A stretch of DNA of 12,033 bases from an uncultured Planctomycetaceae bacterium. GTDB taxonomy: Bacteria > Planctomycetota > Planctomycetia > Pirellulales > UBA1268. The position numbers and the translations under genes are program-made. Each line of letters opens with the position of its first letter. Positions within the stretch are counted from its first letter, which is position 1. Shown here in pieces: positions 1 to 9,358 of this stretch. The DNA is taken from positions 1 through 12,033 of the forward strand of contig CAJAYZ010000186.1 in the NCBI GenBank assembly GCA_903949225.1, read 5' to 3'. Under the pieces are notes generated by a model. The model did no database searches, was not told the origin of the DNA, and saw nothing but the letters and a program-made list of their open reading frames with translations.

Positions 1-2756
<2,756 letters not shown>

Positions 2757-2776
2757 CAGGGTTCTTCCGTCCGCGG

Positions 2777-4255
2777 ATGCTTCCGATGTTGTTTTCTATT
2801 CCCCCAACGGGCCGCCGCTTCTGTCCCTCGGGCCGACGGGCGTTTCTCGGTGCGCTCGGCGGCGGGCTCGGGTGCCTCGGCCTCGATGTCGCCCTCGCGG
2901 CCGATGCGACACGCTCCGGTGGCGGCCCACGGGGGGCCCTCGCGCCGCGGCCGCCGATGTTTCCAGCGCAGGCCACGGCGGTGATCCAGATCTTTTGTCC
3001 GGGCGGGATGAGCCACGTCGACACGTTTGACTATAAGCCGGAGCTCGTCCGCCGCGCTGGCATGCCGTTCGATCCCGATGGCAAGCTCGAGTTCTTCGCC
3101 TCGCGGCCGGGGGAGTGCATGCCGTCGGCCTGGCCGTTCCGGCAGCACGGGGAGTGCGGCCGCTGGGTAAGCGATCTCTTCCCGGGCCTGGCCAAGCATG
3201 TCGACTCGATCGCCTTCCTCCATTCGATGCATGCCAAGTCGGCCCTCCATGGCCCGGCGATGTTCATGGCCAACAGCGGCTTCATCCTCCCCGGTTTCCC
3301 GTCGTTCGGCGCCTGGGCGACCTACGGCCTGGGGAGCGAGGCCGAGAATCTCCCGGCGTTCGTCGTCCTTCCCGATCCGCGCGGCCTGCCGCCGGGGGGA
3401 ACGGTCAACTGGGGCGCCGGGTTCCTCCCGGCCGTCCATCAGGGAACGGTCCTCCGCACCGCGGCCAACGTGCCGCCGATCGCCGATCTCTTTCCCCCGG
3501 CCGAACGGTCCGATGTCCGGGCCGGTGAGCCGGCCGGGCTCGGCTTCCTTGGCGCGATCAACCGCCGCCACCGGGACGCGCGCGGCGGGGATGCCGATCT
3601 CGATGCCCGGATCGAAGCCTTCGAGCTGGCGGCCCGGCTTCAGCTCTCGGCTCCGGAAGTCGGCGACCTGTCGGGTGAATCGGCGCTGACGCTGGCCCGC
3701 TACCGGCTCGATGACGCCGATCTCGGTCCCTTCGGCAGGCAGTGCCTCCTCGCCCGCCGCCTCGTCGAGCGCGGCGTTCGCTTTGTGCAGATCTACTGTG
3801 GCGCCGAGAACACGACGGCGTTGAAGATCCGCCCCAACTGGGATTCGCACGAGGACCTCGTCCGCGACCACGGCTACTGGGGGCCGATCCTCGATGCCGG
3901 GGCCAGCGCTCTGCTTGCCGATCTCAGGGACCGCGGCCTCCTTGACTCGACGCTCGTCATCGGCTCGACGGAGTTCGGTCGTCAGCCGGCCGCGCAGGGG
4001 AAGGGACGCGACCACAATCCCGGCGCGTTCACCGCCTGGATGGCCGGCGGAGGGGTGAAGGGGGGCGTGGCCCATGGCTCGAGCGACGAGCTCGGCTTCA
4101 AGGCCGAAGTCGATCCGACGACCTGGCACGATCTCTATGCCACGGCGCTCCACCTCCTCGGCATCGATCACGAGCGGCTCACGATTTACAACAACGGCAT
4201 CCCGCGCCGGCTCACCGACGTCCATGGCCGGGTGATCGACGCGATCGTCGCGTGA
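2777..4255 (+). CDS. DUF1501 domain protein with Tat signal
   Basis: A 492-residue DUF1501 protein (alkaline phosphatase/sulfatase-like superfamily; activity not established). The N-terminus has a twin-arginine motif (R20-R21 followed by AFLGALGGG) and a hydrophobic stretch ending in LAADA, so export through Tat is predicted. Family signatures are GGMSHVDTFD (76-85), NWDSHED (354-360), STEFGRQP (397-404), GRDHNP (410-415), the AGGGVKGG turn (423-430) and a C-terminal RRLTDVHG. Length is normal for the family. The ATG at 2777 lacks a clear Shine-Dalgarno sequence. A second in-frame ATG at 2786 is equally possible and would leave the signal intact. The DUF1549/DUF1553 gene ends 20 bp upstream, the usual partner in Planctomycetes. 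The downstream neighbour is convergent, with stops 43 bp apart. Confidence 0.93.
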   Translation: MLPMLFSIPPTGRRFCPSGRRAFLGALGGGLGCLGLDVALAADATRSGGGPRGALAPRPPMFPAQATAVIQIFCPGGMSHVDTFDYKPELVRRAGMPFDPDGKLEFFASRPGECMPSAWPFRQHGECGRWVSDLFPGLAKHVDSIAFLHSMHAKSALHGPAMFMANSGFILPGFPSFGAWATYGLGSEAENLPAFVVLPDPRGLPPGGTVNWGAGFLPAVHQGTVLRTAANVPPIADLFPPAERSDVRAGEPAGLGFLGAINRRHRDARGGDADLDARIEAFELAARLQLSAPEVGDLSGESALTLARYRLDDADLGPFGRQCLLARRLVERGVRFVQIYCGAENTTALKIRPNWDSHEDLVRDHGYWGPILDAGASALLADLRDRGLLDSTLVIGSTEFGRQPAAQGKGRDHNPGAFTAWMAGGGVKGGVAHGSSDELGFKAEVDPTTWHDLYATALHLLGIDHERLTIYNNGIPRRLTDVHGRVIDAIVA

Positions 4256-4298
4256 GTGACGCTGACCCGGTGGAGGTCTTTCCCGGTGGTGCGGCCGA

Positions 4299-5231
4299 TC
4301 AGCTGCCTGTCGGACAAGCCCAGTGCGCGGCGATCTTGCCTTTCAGGAAGGCGACGCTGCGGTGGAGCTGATCGATCCCGTCGACGCCATCCTCGATGCT
4401 GATCCATCCCGAGAAGCCCTTGCTCTTGAGCTCCGAGAAGATCGCGTCGTAGTCGTTGAGCCCCTTGCCGATTTCGCCGTGACGGAGCCGCTTCACGTAG
4501 CCGGCGCTCCCCCCCTCCTCGCGGCGTAGATCTTCGAGCGTCCCCTCGATGAGGAAGCGATCGCTGGCATGCATCGTCACGACCCGGCTCGACACGCGCT
4601 TGAGCAACTCCAGCGGATCGTCGCCGGCGATGTAGGCGTTGCTCGGGTCGTAGTTGACGCCGAAGTGGGGATCCTGGACGGCGTCGACGAGCGCGCAGAA
4701 AACGTCCATCTTCTGGGCGAACTCAGGATATTCCCAGAAGTCGTCCTTGTAGTGATTCTCGATGATCAGCGTGACGCCAAGTTCGCGGGCCAGTGGCAGG
4801 CAGGTGCGGATCGCTTCAGCGGCGAGGGCCACCCCCTGCTCAGGGCTGAGCTCAGGCCTTCGCTGCCCGGAGAGCGTCCGGCACCAGCCGGCGCCGAGCG
4901 CGTGGGCCATCCGGATCCAGGTCTTTTGTTTTTCGATCTCGCGCTGCCGGAAGGCGGGATCCGGGTGGGTGAAGTCGGGGGAGCAGCAAAGCATCGGGAT
5001 CACCATCCCGCGGGCCTCGACCGCCCGGCGGAAGCCCGGCCAGGCCGATTCGTCCGCCATTTCGAGGAAGCCTGCATACCACTCGAGGCCGTCGATGCCG
5101 AGCGTGGAGGCCAGTTCGATCCACTCCGCGAGCTTCATGCTCCCGTCCTTCACGAGCGCCTGCATGTAGGCCTTCGGGAAGGCGGCGAGGCGCGGGACGA
5201 CGGTGTGGGCGGTGGCAGGGAGCGCGGGCAT
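4299..5231 (-). CDS. Sugar phosphate isomerase/epimerase (xylose isomerase-like TIM barrel)
   Basis: A 310-residue protein of the AP_endonuc_2/xylose isomerase-like TIM-barrel family, which catalyses metal-dependent aldose-ketose isomerisation or epimerisation of sugars and keto-sugars. The usual four metal ligands are present: E158 (LIIENHY), D195 (NYDPSNAY), H221 (TMHASDR) and E280 (SIEDG). There is no signal peptide, so it is predicted to be cytoplasmic. The start at 5231 was chosen because the protein-like sequence begins there. The frame stays open upstream to 5348, but those 39 codons are Arg/Ser-rich and would overlap the 3' end of the SDR gene, which stops at 5266. No clear ribosome binding site is visible. 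It is the last gene of the putative minus-strand operon, 34 bp after the SDR. Substrate unknown; it could be a 3-epimerase like UlaE/SgbU or a keto-sugar enzyme. Confidence 0.9.
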   Translation of the reverse strand: MPALPATAHTVVPRLAAFPKAYMQALVKDGSMKLAEWIELASTLGIDGLEWYAGFLEMADESAWPGFRRAVEARGMVIPMLCCSPDFTHPDPAFRQREIEKQKTWIRMAHALGAGWCRTLSGQRRPELSPEQGVALAAEAIRTCLPLARELGVTLIIENHYKDDFWEYPEFAQKMDVFCALVDAVQDPHFGVNYDPSNAYIAGDDPLELLKRVSSRVVTMHASDRFLIEGTLEDLRREEGGSAGYVKRLRHGEIGKGLNDYDAIFSELKSKGFSGWISIEDGVDGIDQLHRSVAFLKGKIAAHWACPTGS

Positions 5232-5265
5232 GGTGGGGATCCGGAGCGGGTACAGAGACGGAGGT

Positions 5266-6075
5266 TCAGGAGCCCTTCGCGGGCTGGATCGTCTTCGGCG
5301 GGTTGCGCCCGAGGAGCGGATACTGCTCGAGATCGCACACCTGGCCACTCACCGGGCCACATTCATCGGAGAGGAACGTGACGACGACCGCCGCGATCTC
5401 CTCCGGCGCGATGAGTCGGCCTGCGGGGGCGAACTGCGGCCCGACGCGGCCGGGCCAGTCGTCATCGAGTCCCTGCTGTCGCTTGCGGGCGATCTCGTTG
5501 TCGGTGAGCACCCAGCCGGGATTGACCTGATTGACCCGCACACCATCCTCGCGGAAGAGCGTGTCGCCGAGGTTGCGGGTGGCGGCTTGGAGGGCCGCCT
5601 TGGAAAGGCTGTAGGGGAGGAGATTCGGCTCGCCGCAGTGGGCGTTGACGCTGCCGATGTTGAGGACGCTGCCGCGCGTCTGCCGGAGGTGGGGCAGGGC
5701 GGCGCGGGTGAGTTCGAGGGGCACCAGGACATTCACCGCCATGATCCGCTCAAAGAGGTCGCGCGTGGTTGTGGCGAGATCGCCAGAGGCGACGATCGCG
5801 GCGTTGTTGACCAGCCCATCGAGGCGGCCGAATGTCTTCACCGCGAGGGCGACAAGCCGCTCAGCGCAGCCGGGCGTGGATAGCTCCTCGACATGGACGA
5901 CCGCTCGTCCTTTCCCGTGCCGGGCCCCGATCTCCGCGGCGACATCGCGAGCGAGATCGGCCTCGAGGCCGTGGATGACCACGCTCGCCCCTTCGGCCGC
6001 GGCCCGACGGGCGATCGCAGCGCCGATCCCGGTGGCGCTGCCGGTGACGATCACGACCTTCTCAGCCAGACGCAT
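5266..6075 (-). CDS. SDR-family NAD(P)-dependent oxidoreductase
   Basis: A 269-residue classical short-chain dehydrogenase/reductase, expected to oxidise or reduce a hydroxyl/keto group on a small substrate. It shows the Rossmann glycine motif TGSATGIG (11-18), NNAA (90-93) and the complete catalytic tetrad N115, S142, Y155 and K159 (Y-S-L-S-K). NPGWVLTD (185-192) matches the family's substrate-loop region. The start at 6075 gives a normal N-terminus (the first beta strand begins at residue 7) and has an AGAGGA Shine-Dalgarno sequence 7 bp upstream. The longer open frame to 6249 would overlap the amidohydrolase gene and is rejected. It lies 71 bp after the NagA-like gene and 34 bp before the TIM-barrel gene, on the same strand. 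The C-terminal tail after the last SDR motif (about 250-269, ending in PAKGS) is slightly unusual. Cofactor preference and substrate cannot be read. Confidence 0.94.
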   Translation of the reverse strand: MRLAEKVVIVTGSATGIGAAIARRAAAEGASVVIHGLEADLARDVAAEIGARHGKGRAVVHVEELSTPGCAERLVALAVKTFGRLDGLVNNAAIVASGDLATTTRDLFERIMAVNVLVPLELTRAALPHLRQTRGSVLNIGSVNAHCGEPNLLPYSLSKAALQAATRNLGDTLFREDGVRVNQVNPGWVLTDNEIARKRQQGLDDDWPGRVGPQFAPAGRLIAPEEIAAVVVTFLSDECGPVSGQVCDLEQYPLLGRNPPKTIQPAKGS

Positions 6076-6082
6076 GAAACAT

Positions 6083-6088
6083 TCCTCT
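6083..6088 (-). promoter_or_regulatory. Ribosome binding site of the SDR gene
   Basis: On the minus strand this reads AGAGGA, with 7 nt to the ATG at 6075. It supports the short start and argues against the longer open frame that runs into the upstream gene. Confidence 0.7.
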
Positions 6089-6146
6089 GGGGGTGCGGGA
6101 ATTGTAGCGACTGTCGAAGCCCGCGCATCGATGGCTCGATGAGGGA

Positions 6147-7397
6147 TCAACGGGTTGTTTCGACTCCGCCGATGAACACGCGACGGACGTTGAGGCGACG
6201 GGAGAGGAGGAGGATGTCGGCCCGCTTGCCGACCGCAAGGCTGCCACACTCTGCGGCGATCCCCACACGCTCTGCCGGCGTGAGGCTCGCCAGGCGGATG
6301 AGCGTGGAGAGATCAGCCCGTGTGGCGGCCTGCATCGTGCGCAGCATATGGTCCATCCCCATCACGCTGCTCGCAAGCGACCCTCCCGCCCTGCCGACGC
6401 TGCCGTCGCTCTCGAACCAACTGCCGCCATGCTCCGGACCAAACCGGTAGCGGCCGGCCGGCATGTCGAGCGCTCGGCTCGAATCGGTGACTAAGCAAAG
6501 CCGCTCTGGCCCGAGCATCCGCAGGGCGAAGGCGAGCAGGTCGGGCCCGAGGTGGGCGCCATCGGCGATCACCTCGGTGCTCATCGCGGGAGTTGCAAGG
6601 ACGAACTGCTCCATCCCCGCTTCCATTGGCGTTCCACACCGCGCCCGCAACGACACCACCGAGCTCATCGCACACCAGAAGTGATCGACATGCCGCACGC
6701 CCGCCCGAAAGGCCCGCTCCATCTCCCCCCAGGTGGCGTTGGAGTGGCCGCAGGTGACGAGGCACTTCTTCCGCTGCGCTGCCCGATAGAAGGCCTCGGC
6801 CCCGGCGAGCTCCGCGGCGCAGGTGGCGATCCGCACGAGGTCGACATGGAACCAGGTCGCATATTCCTCAGGCAGCGGATCGCGGCGGCCGTCGATGCTG
6901 TGGCAGCCGACTTTGTCGGCCGCGAAATAAGGCCCGTAGACATGGACGCCGCCGATCCGCGCGCCATCTCCCGGCTGCCAGGAGTCGCGGACGGCCCGGC
7001 AGGCGGCGAGCATCGCATTGATCTGCGCCGGCGCGCCGGTCGTTGTCGTCGGGAAAATCGTCGTCGTGCCGTGGCGGGCATGGGTGGCAAGCGCCGTGCA
7101 AACGGCCGCCTCGTCGCCATCCATGAAGTCGGCGCCGCCGCCGCCGTGGACATGGAGATCGACGAATCCAGGCGTGATCAGGGTACCGCGGGCGTCGATC
7201 GTGACGGCCTCACGCGGCACCGTCGCGCGTGGGCCGATTGCGGCGATGCGTCCCTCCCGGCAGACGATTCGGCTCCCCTCGACGAGCCTGTCGGGGAGGA
7301 CGATCGTGCCCCCGTCGAACACGAGCGTGCCCGCGATGGGGCCGGCGACCGCCGCCACCGCCTTGCCACGTGGACGTCGGGAAGGGGAGTTGCTCAT
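6147..7397 (-). CDS. NagA-family (N-acetylglucosamine-6-phosphate deacetylase-like) amidohydrolase, atypical metal site
   Basis: A 416-residue amidohydrolase of the NagA family, which deacetylates N-acetyl amino-sugar phosphates. Seen: a beta-sandwich N-terminus with LVFDGGTIV; PGFVDLHVHGGGG with the metal-type H82-x-H84; GCH (H166); GHSNA (H218); H239 in the HFWCAM stretch (canonical THLFNAM); IADGAHLGP; and VTDSSRA with the catalytic-type D305 (canonical TDAM). The C-terminus has the usual AGS-like RAGGSLASSV and the SLAVGKRADI metal-fold return. The Glu of the canonical HLEGP motif, a catalytic metal ligand, is Tyr here (Y154 in VHVYGPYF, TAC codon at 6936-6938). Its activity may therefore differ from true NagA. 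The ATG overlaps the stop of the dehydrogenase gene (ATGA, 7394-7397), suggesting translational coupling; no separate ribosome binding site is evident. Family is firm, substrate uncertain. Confidence 0.9.
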   Translation of the reverse strand: MSNSPSRRPRGKAVAAVAGPIAGTLVFDGGTIVLPDRLVEGSRIVCREGRIAAIGPRATVPREAVTIDARGTLITPGFVDLHVHGGGGADFMDGDEAAVCTALATHARHGTTTIFPTTTTGAPAQINAMLAACRAVRDSWQPGDGARIGGVHVYGPYFAADKVGCHSIDGRRDPLPEEYATWFHVDLVRIATCAAELAGAEAFYRAAQRKKCLVTCGHSNATWGEMERAFRAGVRHVDHFWCAMSSVVSLRARCGTPMEAGMEQFVLATPAMSTEVIADGAHLGPDLLAFALRMLGPERLCLVTDSSRALDMPAGRYRFGPEHGGSWFESDGSVGRAGGSLASSVMGMDHMLRTMQAATRADLSTLIRLASLTPAERVGIAAECGSLAVGKRADILLLSRRLNVRRVFIGGVETTR

Positions 7398-8425
7398 GCC
7401 GGGGCGAGGACGCTCTTCACGACATGGCCGGCGTGCATCTGCTCAAACGCCTCGTGCCACTGCTCGAGCGGCCAGACGCCGCCGATGATCGGCTTGACGT
7501 CGAGTTGGCCGCTCGTGAGCAGGGCGAGGACGCGCTCCCAGATCGGCCAGTTGTGGCTGTAGCTTCCCTGGAGCGTGACGTTTTTCTGGACGAGCGGGTC
7601 GAGCGAGATCCCCACCGGTGCCTTCCCCCAGCCGACCTTGCTGATCCAGCCGGCCGGGCGGACGATGTCGAGGGCGATGGCGAGGGTGGCGCTGACGCCG
7701 GCGGCATCAATGACGCCGTCGCAGCCGAGGCCGTCACGGGCGCAGGCCCAATCCTTCGGGCTGCCGATCACCACCTCGCAGCCATACTTCTTGGCGACGG
7801 CGAGCCGCCCCTTGTCGGCCTCCAAGCCGACGACCGCCACCTCGGCGCCACACAGCCGGGCCATCGCGGCGCAGAGGATGCCGATCGTGCCGGGCCCAAG
7901 GACGACCACCCGATCCCCCGGTTCGATGTGGGCATTCTTGACGGTGGCGTTGTAGGCGACGCAGCAGGGCTCGGTGAGGCAGGCCTGCTCGAAGGGAAGG
8001 CTGTCGGGAACGTGGTGGAGGATCCGCGACGGCACGCGGACAAACTTCGTCATCGCGCCGTTCACGCCATACCCAAAACCCTTCCGGGTGGGATCGAGGT
8101 TGTAGAGGCCGCGGCGGGTGAGCGGGCTGTCGGCCGAGATGATCGCGGCGGTCTCGCTCACCACCCGGTCCCCCGGCGTCCAGCCCTCGACCGCTTTCCC
8201 CACCTCGGCGATCGTGCCGCCGAACTCGTGGCCGAGAACGACCGGATAATTCACCTGCCAGGAGTGATCGCCGGTCCATTGGTGGAGATCGCTGCCGCAG
8301 ACCCCGACGTTGGCCACCTCGAGGAGGATGTCGCTGTCGCCGATCGTCGGCCGCTCCATCGGTCGGAGCTCCACGCTTCCGCGGGCAGCGGCGAAGTTCA
8401 CGACTCCGGGCGAGGCTTGGCTCAT
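7394..8425 (-). CDS. Zinc-type MDR alcohol/polyol dehydrogenase lacking the structural-zinc cysteines
   Basis: A 343-residue medium-chain dehydrogenase/reductase, of the sorbitol/threonine dehydrogenase type, expected to oxidise an alcohol or polyol with NAD(P). The catalytic zinc site is intact: C43 and D46 in VCGSD, H66-E67 in LGHEFGG and E152 in TEPCC. The nucleotide-binding GPGTIG is at 177-182. The structural-zinc loop keeps its length and context (GLYNLD...RKGFGYG) but the four expected Cys are S97, S100, T103 and D111, with exact 3-3-8 spacing. So the fold is conserved and the second zinc lost. The ATG at 8425 has GGAG 8 bp upstream. The stop overlaps the next gene by 4 bp, and the upstream gene ends 76 bp away. 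No export signal. The substrate is probably a sugar or sugar phosphate by context, but this is inference. Confidence 0.93.
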   Translation of the reverse strand: MSQASPGVVNFAAARGSVELRPMERPTIGDSDILLEVANVGVCGSDLHQWTGDHSWQVNYPVVLGHEFGGTIAEVGKAVEGWTPGDRVVSETAAIISADSPLTRRGLYNLDPTRKGFGYGVNGAMTKFVRVPSRILHHVPDSLPFEQACLTEPCCVAYNATVKNAHIEPGDRVVVLGPGTIGILCAAMARLCGAEVAVVGLEADKGRLAVAKKYGCEVVIGSPKDWACARDGLGCDGVIDAAGVSATLAIALDIVRPAGWISKVGWGKAPVGISLDPLVQKNVTLQGSYSHNWPIWERVLALLTSGQLDVKPIIGGVWPLEQWHEAFEQMHAGHVVKSVLAPA

Positions 8426-8433
8426 CGGGGATT

Positions 8434-8437
8434 CTCC
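8434..8437 (-). promoter_or_regulatory. Ribosome binding site of the MDR dehydrogenase
   Basis: GGAG on the minus strand (within CGGAGA), 8 nt before the ATG at 8425. It is one of the few clear Shine-Dalgarno sequences in this operon and fixes the start. Confidence 0.65.
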
Positions 8438-8501
8438 GGGATCTGTGGCAGAAGGGTGACGGTGGAAAAGCGGGGTGCCGAAACGTGCGGGCGCGACTCC
8501 G

Positions 8502-9221
8502 TCAGGCTTTGGCTGGCACCTGCTGGGAATGGACGGCGTCGCAGATCATCCGCAGCGAGGCTTCGAGGTTGCCGTCGGCGGTCTTGAAGGAATCGGCGTC
8601 GATCGTCAGCGGTGCCCCGAGGACGACCAGTGGCGCCCCATACTGCGGGCACTGGATCGCCTGTTCGAGCGAGAGCCCGCCGACGGCCTGCACCGGGATG
8701 CTCACCGCGGCGACCACCTCGCGGAGCTGGTCGAGCGGGCTCGGCATGCGCCTGCCCGCCGCGGCGATCCCGCGCCGCTCGTCGTAGCCGACATGGTGGA
8801 TCACGTAGTCGCAGCCGAGGTCCTCGAGCCACTTGGCTCCGGCGACCATGTCTTCACAGATCATGTTGTCGCCCATCACGCCGACGCCGAAATCGGCCCC
8901 GGCCTTGACGACGCACTTCACCGTTTCGGCGTGGGCCCTGGCCATGACGACGACATGCGTCGCGCCGGCCTTCGCCATCATCTCCGCCTCGAGGTAGCCG
9001 CCGTCCATCGTCTTCAGATCGGCCACGATCGGCACCCCCGGAAATGCCTTCCGCAGCGCACGGACGCCATGGAGCCCCTCGGCGAGGATCAGCGGCGTCC
9101 CCGCTTCGAGCCAATCGACGCCGGCGCGGATGGCGAGCGCCGCGGTGTCGAGGGCCTCGTCGATGTTCGTCAGGTCGAGCGAGATCTGGACGATCGGCCG
9201 CGTGATCGGGGAGCGCACCAT
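8502..9221 (-). CDS. OMPDC-suprafamily protein, 3-hexulose-6-phosphate synthase-like
   Basis: A 239-residue TIM-barrel protein of the orotidine-5'-phosphate decarboxylase suprafamily, which includes 3-hexulose-6-phosphate synthase (HPS) and 3-keto-L-gulonate-6-phosphate decarboxylase (KGPDC/UlaD). Diagnostic are EAGTPLI (39-45), the D-x-K-x-x-D active-site motif (D68, K70, D73 in ADLKTMDGG) and IHHVGYDE (141-148). The DLKTMD form and the H-V-G-x-D motif are HPS-like; KGPDC normally has an Arg shortly after that His. The phosphate-binding end is represented by QAVGG (178-182) and VVLGAPLT (199-206). The start at 9221 begins the first beta strand. The open frame extends to 9362, but the extra residues are low-complexity and cover a hairpin. 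No clear ribosome binding site: AAAGG lies 10 nt upstream of the ATG. It is the first gene of the minus-strand operon. HPS, KGPDC or a novel activity are all possible. Confidence 0.88.
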   Translation of the reverse strand: MVRSPITRPIVQISLDLTNIDEALDTAALAIRAGVDWLEAGTPLILAEGLHGVRALRKAFPGVPIVADLKTMDGGYLEAEMMAKAGATHVVVMARAHAETVKCVVKAGADFGVGVMGDNMICEDMVAGAKWLEDLGCDYVIHHVGYDERRGIAAAGRRMPSPLDQLREVVAAVSIPVQAVGGLSLEQAIQCPQYGAPLVVLGAPLTIDADSFKTADGNLEASLRMICDAVHSQQVPAKA

Positions 9222-9265
9222 CGGGGGAATGCCTTTGGAGGAGAGGGAACGCGAAAGCGAGAGAG

Positions 9266-9295
9266 CCCGGCAATGACCAAGACCCGGCAACGACC
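9266..9295. repeat. Pair of 13-bp direct repeats upstream of the HPS-like gene
   Basis: CCCGGCAATGACC (9266-9278) recurs as CCCGGCAACGACC (9283-9295) with one mismatch and a 17-bp period. The pair sits 45-74 bp upstream of the HPS-like start and abuts the hairpin at 9293. Tandem half-sites for a regulator are possible, but no regulator gene is in the window. Confidence 0.5.
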
Positions 9296-9326
9296 GACCC
9301 CGGGAGTGATTTCTCCCGGGGTCGGT
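9293..9326 (-). terminator. Perfect 14-bp hairpin downstream of the Gfo/Idh/MocA gene
   Basis: ACCGACCCCGGGAG, a 6-nt loop (TGATTT on +) and its exact reverse complement form a 14-bp GC-rich stem. It begins 32 bp after the Gfo/Idh/MocA stop. On the minus strand the stem is followed by CGTTGCC rather than a T run, so it is not a textbook intrinsic terminator. It is best read as the terminator or 3'-end stabiliser of the Gfo/Idh/MocA transcript; attenuation of the downstream HPS-like operon is an alternative. Confidence 0.65.
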
Positions 9327-9358
9327 GTGGTTGCAGAGACGACCGGGCGGGGCGCCGA

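Noticed and set aside
4256..4298. A bidirectional terminator between the convergent DUF1501 and TIM-barrel genes
   Set aside because: Expected by layout, but no inverted repeat is visible, only a direct CCCGGTGG duplication.
5232..5348. A 39-residue N-terminal extension of the TIM-barrel gene
   Set aside because: Arg/Ser-rich, not like the family, and it would overlap the 3' end of the SDR gene.
6126..6141. CATCGA-TGGC-TCGATG hairpin after the NagA-like gene, as a terminator
   Set aside because: Only 6 bp with a 4-nt loop and no T tract. The next gene continues on the same strand after 71 bp, so it is too weak to call.
7229..8587. A 452-codon + strand open frame across the MDR gene and its neighbours
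   Set aside because: It spans several genes in antisense, is low-complexity Asp/Gly/Arg-rich and shows no family pattern. The minus-strand genes are unambiguous.
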